Notes under the pieces: model-generated
What the model was told of the DNA's origin: nothing
What the model saw: the letters and a program-made list of their open reading frames with translations, nothing else
Databases searched by the model: none
Part shown: positions 41,481 through 53,993 of the stretch, piece by piece
Position numbering within the stretch: the stretch's first letter is position 1
Layout: each line of letters starts with the position of its first letter
Source of the DNA: Trachythela sp. YZ-2020
Taxonomy: Eukaryota; Cnidaria; Anthozoa; Malacalcyonacea; Clavulariidae
NCBI GenBank assembly: GCA_016169945.1
Contig: JADLSH010000198.1
Location: 992,001 to 1,056,000, forward strand
DNA: 64,000 nt
Direction: 5' to 3'
Made by a program: the position numbers and the translations under genes

Positions 41481-44400
41481 CGAAATTGTGTAGCTTCCGG
41501 TTTTTTGGGTGGCAAATTCCACCATTTTCATTGGATAATTTCAAACCAATTAAAATCAAATTCAACATGGCTGACAATTTTTTACATCACGCCTGTCAAA
41601 AATGCACGCAAAAGCGCCAATTAGAAGTATCCACTTTTCTTCTAATTACCGAGCGGAAAAAATGTAACACTTGTGACTAATTTTAATTTTGAAAATCGCG
41701 CTTTTTCTCTTGGCTGTGGTACGTTGTGGGATGTGTAAGAATATATAGGTCTATACGGGTGTGAAAGGGGATGTTCTGTGGTTTATTTTGACACCAAGGT
41801 TGCTATGGTTACCCTATTATTATCCTGGCCTGCTCAGTCCTTCTTCCGCGCTTTCGCGCCAGTTGCGAAGTTTCAAGTAAAGTCGCTGAAATTTACAAAT
41901 TTCGGCTAGTTATATATTTTTTTATTTTTGCTCTGATTGTGTTCGTTCTTTGATCTTTTAAAAGTTTAAGTGTCCATTTAGAATCGTATGTTTTTTGTTT
42001 TTTAATAATTGTGCAATGAAATTGTAAAAATGCCATGGAAAAGAGTGACACAACACAAGCGGTTCAATGTCGGTGAGTTCATGCGACAGAAAAGGTTAGG
42101 CTCGATTTCCTTCAATAACAAGACGAAGCATTGTAGAGCAACAGCTAAGAAGTTTAAAAGATTGGATAAAAGGGTAAGATGAGCCTTTTAGTTGTTTTGG
42201 TAGATTATATAGTAGATGATTTTAACAAATTGAGGCCTCTAGATCAGGTGTTTTAGTATATATCAATAATCAACCTGATCGGCAGAGTGTCAAAGACCCC
42301 TTTGTTGCATGTATTTATTCATGTTTCCGGCAAGTACAATCTTTAAAAAGCATTGGAATGTGCTTTTCTGATGTGCTAGGACCTATGCAATCACAATAGA
42401 ATGTAAATTCTGCTCTATTTTAAATTTAATATATATTTTGACTCCATTACAATGTAAACAAGACAAGGTCTGTTGTAATTTTACACAATGGGCTGGTGAA
42501 GTCATAACTTCATTTGACAGAGTAAAATATAGTGGTGCACATTAGTGAATTTAGTGTGCGATTTGGCTAAATGAAAACCTAACACTTAACTGATGTTAAA
42601 ACCCAACATTTTTACCTTGACGAGTAAATCAGTCTGGCATAAAAATGAGTATAGCTAGATTGCAGGGTGCATTGTGTCTTAACCCAGTAACTGGCAGCAC
42701 TGTACCAATGACAACTAAAATTGTCTTGTGTTAGACAGAGTAACATACTAAAGTAGGGTACATCCGGGCGTATGCCAGCTAATGGGTTAAAGGGTTAACA
42801 ATAAACATTCGCAAAATGTTTGGTTAACACTTTCCCATATAAGCATGTGAAATTATCTGTTGTTAGAGAGAGCAAAATAGCATGGTATGGCATACAAAAT
42901 TTGATGTCCATAGTGTTAGGTTTGTTGTTAACCGCAAGCAATTCTTGTATACATTGCCAAAGTGACCAATAAGTGTTATTGGCATTTCAATATTTGATTA
43001 ATATATGTGTGGTAGCATTGTATGCAGCATCTATACAATAAGCTTTAGGTCTTTCTTTAGGATCAATGCAACTGAAAAATACAACAAACACTTTGATGGT
43101 TCGAGAAAAAGGGCCTTCGCTCGAAACATTGACGTTTATGTTGTATTTTTCAGGTAGATTGATTCCAAAGACCCGAACTTTCGGATTAATAACATTTGTA
43201 GCCTTAATTGGCCACACTCACACTGTGCTTGTTTTCTTTAGATTGTTGCTTTCACATCACTACAGCATGTGGCAAGAACAGTCTTTCACCATTACATATG
43301 CCACAAGCTTTCAGTGTACTCTCATGTGCCAAGTATAACTTTGACAAGTCCAAATCCAGTATAATAATCCAAAGCCGTTGTAGGGTGGCGGGCTGCCATT
43401 TGTGAAATAAATTACAAATTTGATTTCAGTTAGTTAGTCCTGAAAAGCAGTTTAATACTTTCACTGAATTTCAGCCCCCCTCCCGGGCCGCCATCTGAAA
43501 AGGCTTCCTACGGCACTGCTATTTTTTTTGTGTTTTTATTATTATTTTCCCATTTATTATAGAAAATACTGAATATACATAATTATGCTGCAATGTGCTC
43601 GACTTTGTTATTTAATTCTGTCTAATCACAGATAATTTTACTTGTTAAGGAAGGGGACTTATGCCGTAATTGGTCAACAAACCTGCCTGCCTTTGTTTTA
43701 TGTTATGCCGCAATGTGCCCCACCTTGCTATTTTACTCGGTCTAATGCCAGGCAAATTGACTTGTCAAGGGAAAGGTCTTGCACACTAAATTGGTTCAAT
43801 TATTGAGTGGGCAAAGCCAACCATATAGCTGAAGACACTGTAGTGGAGAACAACTTTGAATACTTTATTTTCCAAAATACTAAAATTTTAAACATATTGT
43901 ATTCATTACTAAACTATAATAAGGACCTGTTCATACATTTACATACACTTGTGTCATCTACATAATTATACATATTGGCAGTACTTACTAAAACAGATAA
44001 TAAAATGTATGAACCCAAGAATTTAATTTCCTCAAATTCTGTCTGAATATTTCTAAAGTTTGGAATGTATAGGGATCAAACATTGCAAGATATTACATCT
44101 GGACCCAAATTACAAAATAGCTAAATTTTCTCCACAGTTCTTCTGGAAAACATAAACAAAAGGGAAACCAGTCAATCTCTCTGTTTGTTGCTTGACTCAA
44201 CTTCTTTGCAACTTTGTCAGTCATGTTAACCCATTACCTGGCAATGCTTTCACATGCACCCTACCTTAGTATTTTACTCTGTCTAATGTCAGTGGTGGTT
44301 AAACACTCAATGTTAAAACACAACGTACTAAATAAATACTTTATAATATCCAACTGTATTGTCTAACCCAACAAATTGGAAAAATAAAAACAGGCCGTTA

Positions 44401-45490
44401 GACATCAGTTATTGTGACATCTTGGTGGCATATATGTAGATAAATTTTGTTTACAAATCAATTTAAGTTTGCCTGCCAGAATGCATGCTTATGTTTAAGT
44501 TTATATTTTGAAAAGTTTTATCACATAAAACCAGAAATTATTTCACTTATTTCAACATGCAATGGCTTTCCACATTCCTTCTCTACACTTTAATATACTG
44601 ACAGGAACAGATTTGTAAACAAGATTTACCCACTTACATACCATAATATGATATTTACTCATATCAGATTTTCCAAATTCAAGAGCTGTGCTGACTCCTG
44701 CTTTTATATTTATATAGACTATTATAGAGTGGCCACAATTCAATCACAGTTATCATAAAAAATCGAGTTCTTGCTACGATTTCTCCACCAACACTGCTAA
44801 AAAATCTTCAGTCTTATCTCTCTCCCCACTATCACCACAACTTTTATTCAAAATTTTATCAATTACATCGCCCCTTGTAAATTTTGTTCAGTAAACTGAT
44901 TTTGTTTGATAATTTTATCCGCCATTTTGAAAGAATATGCCTTTATACTTCATGTAACCGACAGAGTTTGGACAATTTCACAGGAATAACCGCTGGGCAA
45001 TATGTATCGCATATTGGCGATTTCGTATGCATTTTTGACAGGCGTGACATCAATACGTACGCCAACTTTCCTGAAAAAGTCGAGTTCTAGACATGCTAAA
45101 GCAACAAACTATACACCAAAATTAGATTATCTTATAACTCTCAGTATTTCGCAAGATATAAACGAAAACGGCACTTCGTTAAATCCACTTTCGAGCTGTT
45201 TATCTCGTGTTTCCTTCGGTCAGAATTTTTAAAATTGTTGAACAAGACAAGAAAAAAAACATCCAAATTTCAAAAAATTCTACAAAATAGGTTTCTCTGA
45301 AAAATAAAAGCGAAAAAGATGAGATGCCATGGTTGCCATAGCAACACTAACACTATTCCTGTTTTTCCAGAAATGGACAGTCCAAGACCTCTTTACATTC
45401 CTGGAAATGCTCATTTTGCCCTGTCGTAAGTCGAAATTTACTGAAAAGTGCCCAAAGTTTACAGAACTGTAGTATTCTATTTTTTCAACT
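41481..45490. repeat. Non-coding region with a dispersed repeat family
   Basis: No gene is supported. A phrase around ATTTTACTC(T/G)GTCTAAT...CAG recurs near 43590-43650, 43710-43770 and 44230-44290, and in inverse form near 42670-42790 (ending TAATGGGTTAA). Similar sequence lies in the Harbinger intron at 62795-62850. The recurring TTAACCCATTA-type end suggests a small nonautonomous element. A separate repeat (GGGCCTTCGCTCGAAAC followed by TATTTTTCAGGTAG) occurs at 43110-43157 and again at 46740-46790. Confidence 0.45.
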
Positions 45491-45496
45491 GTAAGT

Positions 45497-46320
45497 AACC
45501 TCGTTCCCAGGCTCTTGGCTCTTGTGGATCGGAAGAAAACCCTGGTTTGCGCTGGTCACGTGTCTCTCAAAAAGTTTATTGCCTAAGGTGGTAAGGGAAA
45601 AATGTCATATGACATGATTCCACTTGAAAAGTTTAAACGTCTATTACAATGAGTGAGCGAAAAAATTCAAATTGTGTTGCACGCAAAGCACATAAGTCTT
45701 TGCTTTTGTCGCATAAACTTGCCGTAGATTTAATTAGAGTCCTATGGAGAGATATCCTGCCAAAGCGTTAGTAAACCTCTGCTAGTATGGTAATAGAGAG
45801 AGTTAGACTTTGATATATATTTTGATCGTTGAGATTTGCCAATGTAGATGCGGGCCTTTTTAGCTTGATAAACTGACAGGCATATATTTTGAAAATTAGA
45901 GCATCATGACGCTATTTCCTTACAATTCCACCCCCTTCCCTCCGCCCCACCCAGCATGAAATAAATGCATTTGTTTCGAGTTTCAGGATAGACTTTAATA
46001 GTAAACAGAGCCGTCACGACATTTATGAAGCCTGAACGGGCAATATCGTTCGTCTAGATGCTTTCTCGTATTCTTTACGGTGTGCCATCGTGAATGTTGA
46101 CAGTACGGTCTATGGTTTTGAAATCTGATCTAAGTCCACGCTTGAAATGTACTTCAAAACCAGCGATATGTGTAGGAATCGAAAGGCAACAAAACGCTCC
46201 TTAACGACCCCTCCCAAGGCATAATTTTCATTTAGCACCCAAATCTGGGAGCAACGTGACAAGCTTCAGCCATGGTCTTTCCTCGCTTAAGAGTTTAGAG
46301 GAGAGTCTGGGAACGAGGTT
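45497..46320. mobile_element. 824-bp nonautonomous DNA transposon
   Basis: The left terminus AACCTCGTTCCCAGGCTCT is matched by the right AGAGTCTGGGAACGAGGTT, one mismatch in 19. No coding capacity is seen inside. No convincing target duplication was found (CTGTAAGT against GAACTTAA), so the superfamily is not assigned. Confidence 0.7.
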
Positions 46321-46679
46321 GAACTTAAGGAGAATAAGAGCAAATGAAAATAAATCTCCCTTTACGGAGCAAAATGGCATTCTATTCACTGCTTCTTGAT
46401 ACGCAACCTAATTCGCACCGTCAGAAATGTTCGGTCCGAAATGAGTATTGACCGAATTCTGAATATATTTAGTAGATATTTTGTGTATACATAGACAAAT
46501 CAACCCTTGAAATGGATACCGTTTTTGAATATATATCTATCGATGAATAAATAGAAAGGACTATTACAAGTGTTTGTACCCATATGCAGTAAGTTTAAAT
46601 ATATTCTAGATAATATCTCAAACGTGCGGTGCCAGTGTGGGTATTAGTAGCAAATATATTGACTGTTGATTAAACTACC

Positions 46680-46795
46680 TGAAAAATACAAATCGACGTT
46701 TCGACGTTTGCGAGGCCCTTCGTGTAGAAGTTTGTAGAACGAAAAGCCTTCGCTCGAAACGTCGAAGTTCTTAATGTATTTTTCAGTTAGTTTTA
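46680..46795. repeat. Small inverted repeat
   Basis: CTGAAAAATACAAATCGACGTTTCGA is matched inversely by TCGAAACGTCGAAG...ATGTATTTTTCAG. Related sequence lies at 43060-43157, so this is a small palindromic repeat family. Confidence 0.55.
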
Positions 46796-46799
46796 TACA

Positions 46800-47965
46800 A
46801 CAGTCAACCGCCGTATATTCTAGATAACAATCAATTTCTAAAGAAATGAATAATGATGATTTGAAATTTTCATAGCGGGACCAAATAGGCGGGCTGGCTA
46901 CGCCACTGTACAGCAAGCGGCATGCCATCTCGTAGTTTGGAGGGGTATATTTGAAAAATAGACGAGTAAAAACATTGTAATTTGCAATCCTTGACTCTAT
47001 TATTTATACATAGACTAAAAATCATAACCTTTCATATTTCGCATTTCACAGATCCATGTAGCAAAATGCCCTTTGATTTCTAGATCGACTAAAAGGGCGA
47101 CACAAATAAACTAACTTGTCCTAGTTGACCCCATTCATACATTCACTCAAAACGAAATCGCTATAATCTTCATGAGAGATTTCGGCCGATTTTGCCAAGA
47201 ACTTTAAGGGTGATAAATCCTCAAAGTTGAAATACATGGATTCCAAACCTTGTCACCCACATATTAACCATTGGATAACGAATTCACCACTGAAATTTGC
47301 TTTTGGATAACCCACATGCCTAGTTCCTATTATTTAAGTTGACGAAAGCATAGAATATAACAAATAATTAAAATGTATCAACTCATATATAAACTTAAGT
47401 GTATATAACTTGATAATGTACTTAGTTACCTTTGTCCTCGCACGGTATATTATTATACCGCAAAATCAAACACAAATTGGCTGTTTTCCTTTCATTAGCT
47501 AATTACAAATCTTAACATTTCAAATACTGATGTTAGTGAAGTACGTCCATATGACAGCTAAAACTTGCGTGCCACACGATCTTAATTGTTCATTGATCAG
47601 TTATTTTTTTATAAAAAAAAAGATTTGGCTTATGAAAGAGTTCCAGCTAATGAACTCTGTATATTAAGCACAATTTGAAATCAGATTAGTTAAAACCAGC
47701 ATACGTACCTTTGTATCATCCAGAATAACAGTAACACGTGTCCAGGTGCTGCACAAATAACGAATGCAGGATGTCTGCATGCTTTGCGGGACACCATGCA
47801 CTAAAATCGAAACAAGAAAGTTGTATTCTTGCTCAAAATATTTTTGAGTTATACCTTAACATTTAGAGAATTGAGTATTACTTGGAAACTTAACTGTATT
47901 CCACTACACAATTATTTTTGTTCGGGGACTTACCAACAAAAGCAACATCAATTTTACACACGGCC
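46800..47965. other. Non-coding DNA
   Basis: No gene or element boundary recognised before foldback B. Confidence 0.4.
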
Positions 47966-49254
47966 AAATGAGTAGGTAACCCCCCCCCATTCACCGTCCA
48001 AAGGGATGCCGACAATGACGTCATACCGCCAATGACGTAATGACCGGAAATACCCGCCCACATTCGGAATTAATGATGTACGTTCATGATTTAATTACCC
48101 GCCCACATTTGGAATTAATGATGTACGTTGATGAATTAATTACCTACCCACATGAATTATTAAGTATGCACGTTCAACTACGTGTATCCGGTTTTAATCA
48201 AGATGACGTAATGACATGTTTAGTTATATTTAGTGTGCGTTTCAAATGTACTATACATGCCTATTAAAAACGCCGCGCTTTTATTAACGTATAGCGCTTG
48301 CTTGTCACTATATTGTTCATACTTTTCTTCTCCAGAGAGTCATTATAGGCTTTTAGCCTAGCATGTAATGTACGACTTGAAGTATTAACCATGCTAATGT
48401 TTGTCGTTTTTTCGATGACGATAGGCGAATACTTTATTCCCTCCAGCCACGCTCGAGACCACGTTTGCCTATTCTGAGTTGAGATTTTATTTGGCCAAGT
48501 GTAAACAGGTCTTTTTTTATTGCCGATCATTGGGTATGTTTATCCATGTCGTCTTGAAGCTATATGTATCTATGCTAGGAAGACTTCTGATCTTACTCAC
48601 ACTAATGAGAACACAACACTAAGGCTATATATGCAGAGGCTGTTGCTCGCGAAGTTGAAAATTGATACCCCCACATGAAATACTTTGATAATCACGCATT
48701 TATCAAGCCAATAGTGATTTCCCACTGATTAAGTTTTATTACTAGCTTACTTAGCTGTGAGATACAAAGGATTTGAATAATTTTTGACAGCTAATTGGAA
48801 TATAAAATAATGATTTCCGACTGAGCAGCATGAGTCTAAATAAACATTTTGCTCTGTGCACACATATTTTGTCAGTCAGAAACTCAGACTCAAAATATAC
48901 ACCTAGTTAGCACTGATAAGACCTTTTTATTATGACATTACAAAATCGTCTCTCTCTCTCCTTTTGCGATAAAAATGTGGACATGTTTGTGAGGCACTTA
49001 TTGCTGATTTTTGACGCGCTATGGCGATGTTTACTATAGATGCTTACTGATTTTTACTCTGGCATGCTGTGTTCAATGAGCCGTGCGCGCATAAATTTAG
49101 GTTTATCTATGCACACATATTTTGTTAGTCATTGACAATACTAAGTTCACGAATCCTTTAAGGGTGATATCGCCACATTGTACAAGTTTTTTCTAGCTGT
49201 ACCATTCCTTTTGCATAGCACACACATCCTTCTTGAATTCCATCGCCTTCGTAT

Positions 49255-49750
49255 TTTTCTCATGCGTCTTCGCATTAAGTTCTCATTTTTCTCATGCGTC
49301 CTCGCATTAAGGCTTTTGTGGCCCTATGCGCCTTCGCATTTTGCTTCGCATTCTTCGCATTTTGCTCATGCGTCTTCGCATTAAGGCCCTTCGTAGCTCG
49401 ATGGCCCGGAATATCTCAGCCTAGCTGACACTTATAGTTTTAAGTTCCCATTCTGTTTATGCGTGTTCGCATTAAGGCCTTTTGGCTCTGTTATGTTCGC
49501 ATGGTATTTTTTGCCCCATGCACCTTCGCATTTTGCTCATGCGTCTTCGCATTAAGTTCGCATTTTGCTCATGCGTCTTCGCATTAAGTTCGCATTTTGC
49601 TCATGCGTCTTCGCATTAAGTTCGCATTTTGCTCATGCGTCTTCGCATTAAATTCGCATTTTGCTCATGCGTCTTCGCATTTACTTCGCATTCTGTTCAT
49701 GCGTCTTCGCATTCTGCTCATGCGCGTTCGCTTCCGCCCATGCGCCTTCG
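49255..49750. repeat. 32-bp tandem array, foldback B left arm
   Basis: At least five nearly identical 32-bp units (GCATTTTGCTCATGCGTCTT and what follows) between 49525 and 49690, with degenerate units on both sides. Same unit as in element A. Confidence 0.85.
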
Positions 49751-49844
49751 CATTAAGACCCTTTGTTTCCCGAAGCCCGATTCGCTTGTGGGACAATTCG
49801 GGCGAACTAGTTTGAACGTGAATCAGACAGTACACATGCGCATT

Positions 49845-50255
49845 CCGCCGACGTCCCGTTTGACAAAATGTGTAGGTCTTGCCATGGAACAGTCTTACGG
49901 GACGTCGGGACGCGTTCAGATGCGTCCCGTAGCGACGTCCCGGTGTTCCGTTTGACAAAATGCGTAGGTCTTGCCATGGAACATCACGTCGGACGTCAGA
50001 CGCGTCCCGTAGCGACGTCCCGGGGTCCCGTTTGACAAAATGTATAGGTCTTGCCATGGAACAGTCTTACGGGACGTCGCTACGGGACGCATCTGAACGC
50101 GTCCCGACGTCCCGTAAGACTGTTCCATGGCAAGACCTACGCATTTTGTCAAACGGAACACCGGGACGTCGCTACGGGACGCATCTGAACGCGTCCCGAC
50201 GTCCCGTAAGACTGTTCCATGGCAAGACCTACACATTTTGTCAAACGGGACGTCG
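49845..50255. repeat. Central GACGTCCCG palindrome of foldback B
   Basis: A unit of about 105 bp containing GACGTCCCGTTTGACAAAAT, GGTCTTGCCATGGAACAG and a GGGACGTCGCTACGGGACGC hairpin appears three times on the left and in inverse two times on the right. The mirror point is near 50.08 kb. It replaces the zinc-finger gene that occupies this place in element A. Confidence 0.8.
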
Positions 50256-50339
50256 GCGGAATGCGAATGTGTACTGTCTGAATCACGTTCAAACTAATTC
50301 GCCCGAATTGTCCCACAAGCGAATCGGGCTTCGGGAAAC

Positions 50340-50824
50340 AAAGGGTCTTAATGCGAAGGCGCATGGGCGGAAGCGAACGCGCGTGAGCAGAATGCGAGGA
50401 CGCATGAACAGAATGCGAGGACGCATGAACAGAATGCGAGGACGCATGAACAGAATGCGAAGTAAATGCGAAGACGCATGAGCAAAATGCGAATTTAATG
50501 CGAAGACGCATGAGCAAAATGCGAACTTAATGCGAAGACGCATGAGCAAAATGCGAACTTAATGCGAAGACGCATGAGCAAAATGCGAACTTAATGCGAA
50601 GACGCATGAGCAAAATGCGAAGGTGCATAGGGCCACAAAGGCCTTAATGCGAACATGCATAAACAGAATGGGAACTTAAAACTATAAGTGTCAGCTAGGC
50701 TGAGATATTCCGGGCCTTCGAACCACAAAGGGCCTTAATGCGAAGGCGCATGAGCAGAATGCGAAGACGCATGAGCAGAATGCGAAGACGCATGAACAGA
50801 ATGCGAAGCAAAATGCGAAGGCGC
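50340..50824. repeat. 32-bp tandem array, foldback B right arm
   Basis: Inverse of the left-arm array. It continues after the LINE at 55553-55790, where part of the module (ACTATAAGTGTCAGCT...GATATTCCGGGCC) appears a second time, showing a duplication in this arm. Confidence 0.8.
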
Positions 50825-51026
50825 ATAGATAGATAGATAGATAGATAGATAACTTTATTTAACCACGCTGGCCCCGTCAACCGAAGCTGATTTCCACGGG
50901 GGGCGTGTACATAATAACTATAGTATTTAAAATTATTTACAAAATAAGACATATGATAATTATAGTATTAAGGAAATTGATAGTGACTAACTTACTGAAC
51001 TGGTATAAATCTAATTACAGGAACAT

Positions 51027-53993
51027 CTATTTACAATTACTATTAATGTGAGTAGCGATTTTATTCCTGAAAGAAGAAAGCGATTTGCTCTCTCTAATTT
51101 CCTTCGGAATAGAATTCCAAAGGTATGCTCCGTCATACATGAAACTCTTTTTCATGCTATTAGTACGCGGTTTTGGTAAACAAAGACTACTTGAAATATC
51201 CCGAAGATTGTAATTTGTCATCTCACCTTTATATGTGAAAAGATTAGTGAGTGATTCAGGACCCATTTTATTCAGTATTTTGTACATTATTTTTGCGTTA
51301 GCTTTTTTCCTTTCTGTTTTAAGTGGCACCCATCCTAGTGCCTGCAGAGCAACAGAATGATCTATATCATTGCTCATATTCATGATCATTCGAGCAGCTC
51401 TATTTTGGAGTTTTTGGAGTCGTTTTGATTGTGTTTAACCAAGCACATCCCATACTTCACAACAGTAATCGAAGTATGGGCGAACAATAGCATTATATAC
51501 AGAAAGAAGAGTTTGCTTATCAGCAAATTCTTTTAAACGCCGAAGAGCCGATATTCCTGCTGTTATTTTCTTGCAAATATTATCAGTATTACTTTTCCAA
51601 GATAAATGCTGGTCAACTGTCACTCCAAGAGTTTTGCATTCATAAACTTGTTTAATTGGTTTGTTTTCAATTTCAATATTTGGTTGTGAATTTGAAATAC
51701 TTTTGATCATTGGCTTCGAACCAACTAACATAAATTCGGTCTTAGCTACATTTAGGCTAAGTTTATTGGCGATTAACCATTTTCTAAGGTTTTCCAAATC
51801 AGAATTCACTGCAGCCTCAAGGTGAGGTATAGAATCTCCAGTAGCGGTTAGATTTGTGTCATCAGCAAACAACCTAGGTTTTGTATTATTTAGACATTGA
51901 GGCAAATCATTAATATATAATAGAAAGAATAACGGCCCAAGAATAGAGCCTTGTGGTACACCACATTTGATCAATTTCTCTGATGAAATGGATCCTTTTA
52001 TTTGGCATTTTTGTTTTCGATTTGTGAGGTAAGATTTAAGAAAGGTCAAAGCTTGTCCTTTTATTCCATGGAGCTCCAACTTTTTTAACAGAATTTGATG
52101 ATCAACAGTGTCAAATGCCTTTTTCAGGTCAATTAAGACTACAAAGTTAAACATTTTCCTGTCTAAGTTCATATACCAGTCATTAGTACAGTCTAGTAAT
52201 GCTGTAGCTGTGGAGTGAAATTTTCGAAAACCAAACTGAGAGTTACTCAGAAGTTCAAATTTTGTCAAATACTTATATAGTTGATCATACAGAATTCGTT
52301 CCATAATTTTGCTTATAGCGGGCAAAACTGAAATTGGTCTGTAGTTTCCTGCCACATTTCGTTGGCCATTTTTGTACAGAGGTATTACTCTAGCCACTTT
52401 CCATTCATCAGGGAAAGTGGAGAGAGTAATAGCCTGATTAAAAATATATGTCAACGAGTCTGAAATGGCAGGTGCTGCTATTTTAATAATTTTACAAGAA
52501 ATTTTATCAATTCCAGTTGCTTTATTGCCAGAAAGACCATGCAAGAGATGGTAGACATTACTGACAGTAACTGGCTGGAAAGCAGTGAATTCTGATCTAG
52601 CATTTTTAACATAGCTTTCAAAGCTGTCATTCGAAGTATGAATATTGCTTGCTAAATCAGGGCCAATATTTGAAAAATAATCATTAAAGCCCTCAGCAAT
52701 ACCTTTTGGATTTGTTAAATTATTTTCACCCAGCTTTAGCTCGTTTACCACTGTTGGTTTGCTTTGTCTACCTAATAGATTGTTTATGGTTTTCCAAGCG
52801 TTTTTTGGATCACATTTTTGACCAGCAATTTTCGAGGAATAATAATCTTTTTTAGCATTTCTAAGTTCTATATTCACTTTATTTCTTGTTGTTTTATAAT
52901 TTTTGCAATCTTTTTCTAGCTTTGTAATAATGGCTTTCCTTTTTAATTTGTCTCTTGCAATTATAAGTTTCTTCATATCACTTGTGATCCAAGGGATTTT
53001 TTTTGATCTAATATTTTTGTGTTGAAGTGGTGCATGCTTATCTAGAATCTCTAAGAATAATTTCTTCCACCTTTCCCAAATAGTGTTTGGGTCGTCAGCA
53101 AAAAAGTATACATACTCCCAGCGCTGACCCTGAAGATCATCAACAAATTTTTGATTATCAAAATTTTTCATATTTCTAATTTCAGCAGTGTTTTCTTGTT
53201 TTTTAAAAATGGAATGTTTCCTGATGGCATATATCAAACTATGATAACTTATACCTGTATGGATAACACCAGAATTTGAAATTTTTTCTGGTTTATTGGT
53301 AACTACATGGTCAATAAGGCTGGTGGTAGTCATAGTCACTCGAGTAGCTTGATTGATCAACTGTGATAACTGATACAATTCGTATAGTGACTTAATTTTT
53401 TTGGTAGAAGGATTAGATTCCTTATTTGGTTTTAGCATGTCACAGTTTAGATCACCAATAATATACATTTCTTTATCTTCATCATCAATAGTTTTAATTA
53501 ATTTTTCAAAGTGGTCAAAGAATTCAGATGATGAATTAGGTGGTCTATAAACTGTTGTAACAAGAAATGGTCGACTGTGTGGCTTAGTAATTTCAACACA
53601 AACACCCTCTAGTTCAGAGGGAATCAGATCGTGTCTTATATTATAATTTATAGAGCTACGCAAGTAAATACATACTCCACCTCCATTTCTCGATCTATCT
53701 TTCCTAATAATATCGTAACCATCAAGGTGTATCAGGTTATCAGTTATACATTGGTCAAGTCTTGTTTCATTGAAAGCAATAAGATCAATGTTTTTGTTTG
53801 ACATTGAATACCTTATTTCATCAATTTTTTTAGGAAGACTAACAATGTTTATAAATGCCATTTTAAAACCCCTGTCATTAGGAATGGAGTTCAGGCTAAT
53901 CAAGAAATCGCTACTCACATTTGCACTTAAAACATTATGCCTATCTATTGGTTCTGCAACATCTGACTGACATACTTTAGGTATAGTGTCCAC
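51027..53993 (-). pseudogene. LINE ORF2: endonuclease and reverse transcriptase
   Basis: The first ATG in frame is at 53993. Residues about 45-260 form the APE-type endonuclease (FNETRLD, RNGGGVCIYL, YRPPNSSSEFF, IIGDLNCD). The RT follows at about 470-800: NYRPISVLPAISKIMER, IDLKKAFDTVDH, GVPQGSILGP and the catalytic RLFADDTN are all intact. One TAA at 51435-51437 separates residue 852 from about 120 further in-frame codons (to 51027) with the typical WNSIPKEIR ending. The premature stop is the only defect I see. Function: nicking and target-primed reverse transcription in the nucleus. Confidence 0.9.
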
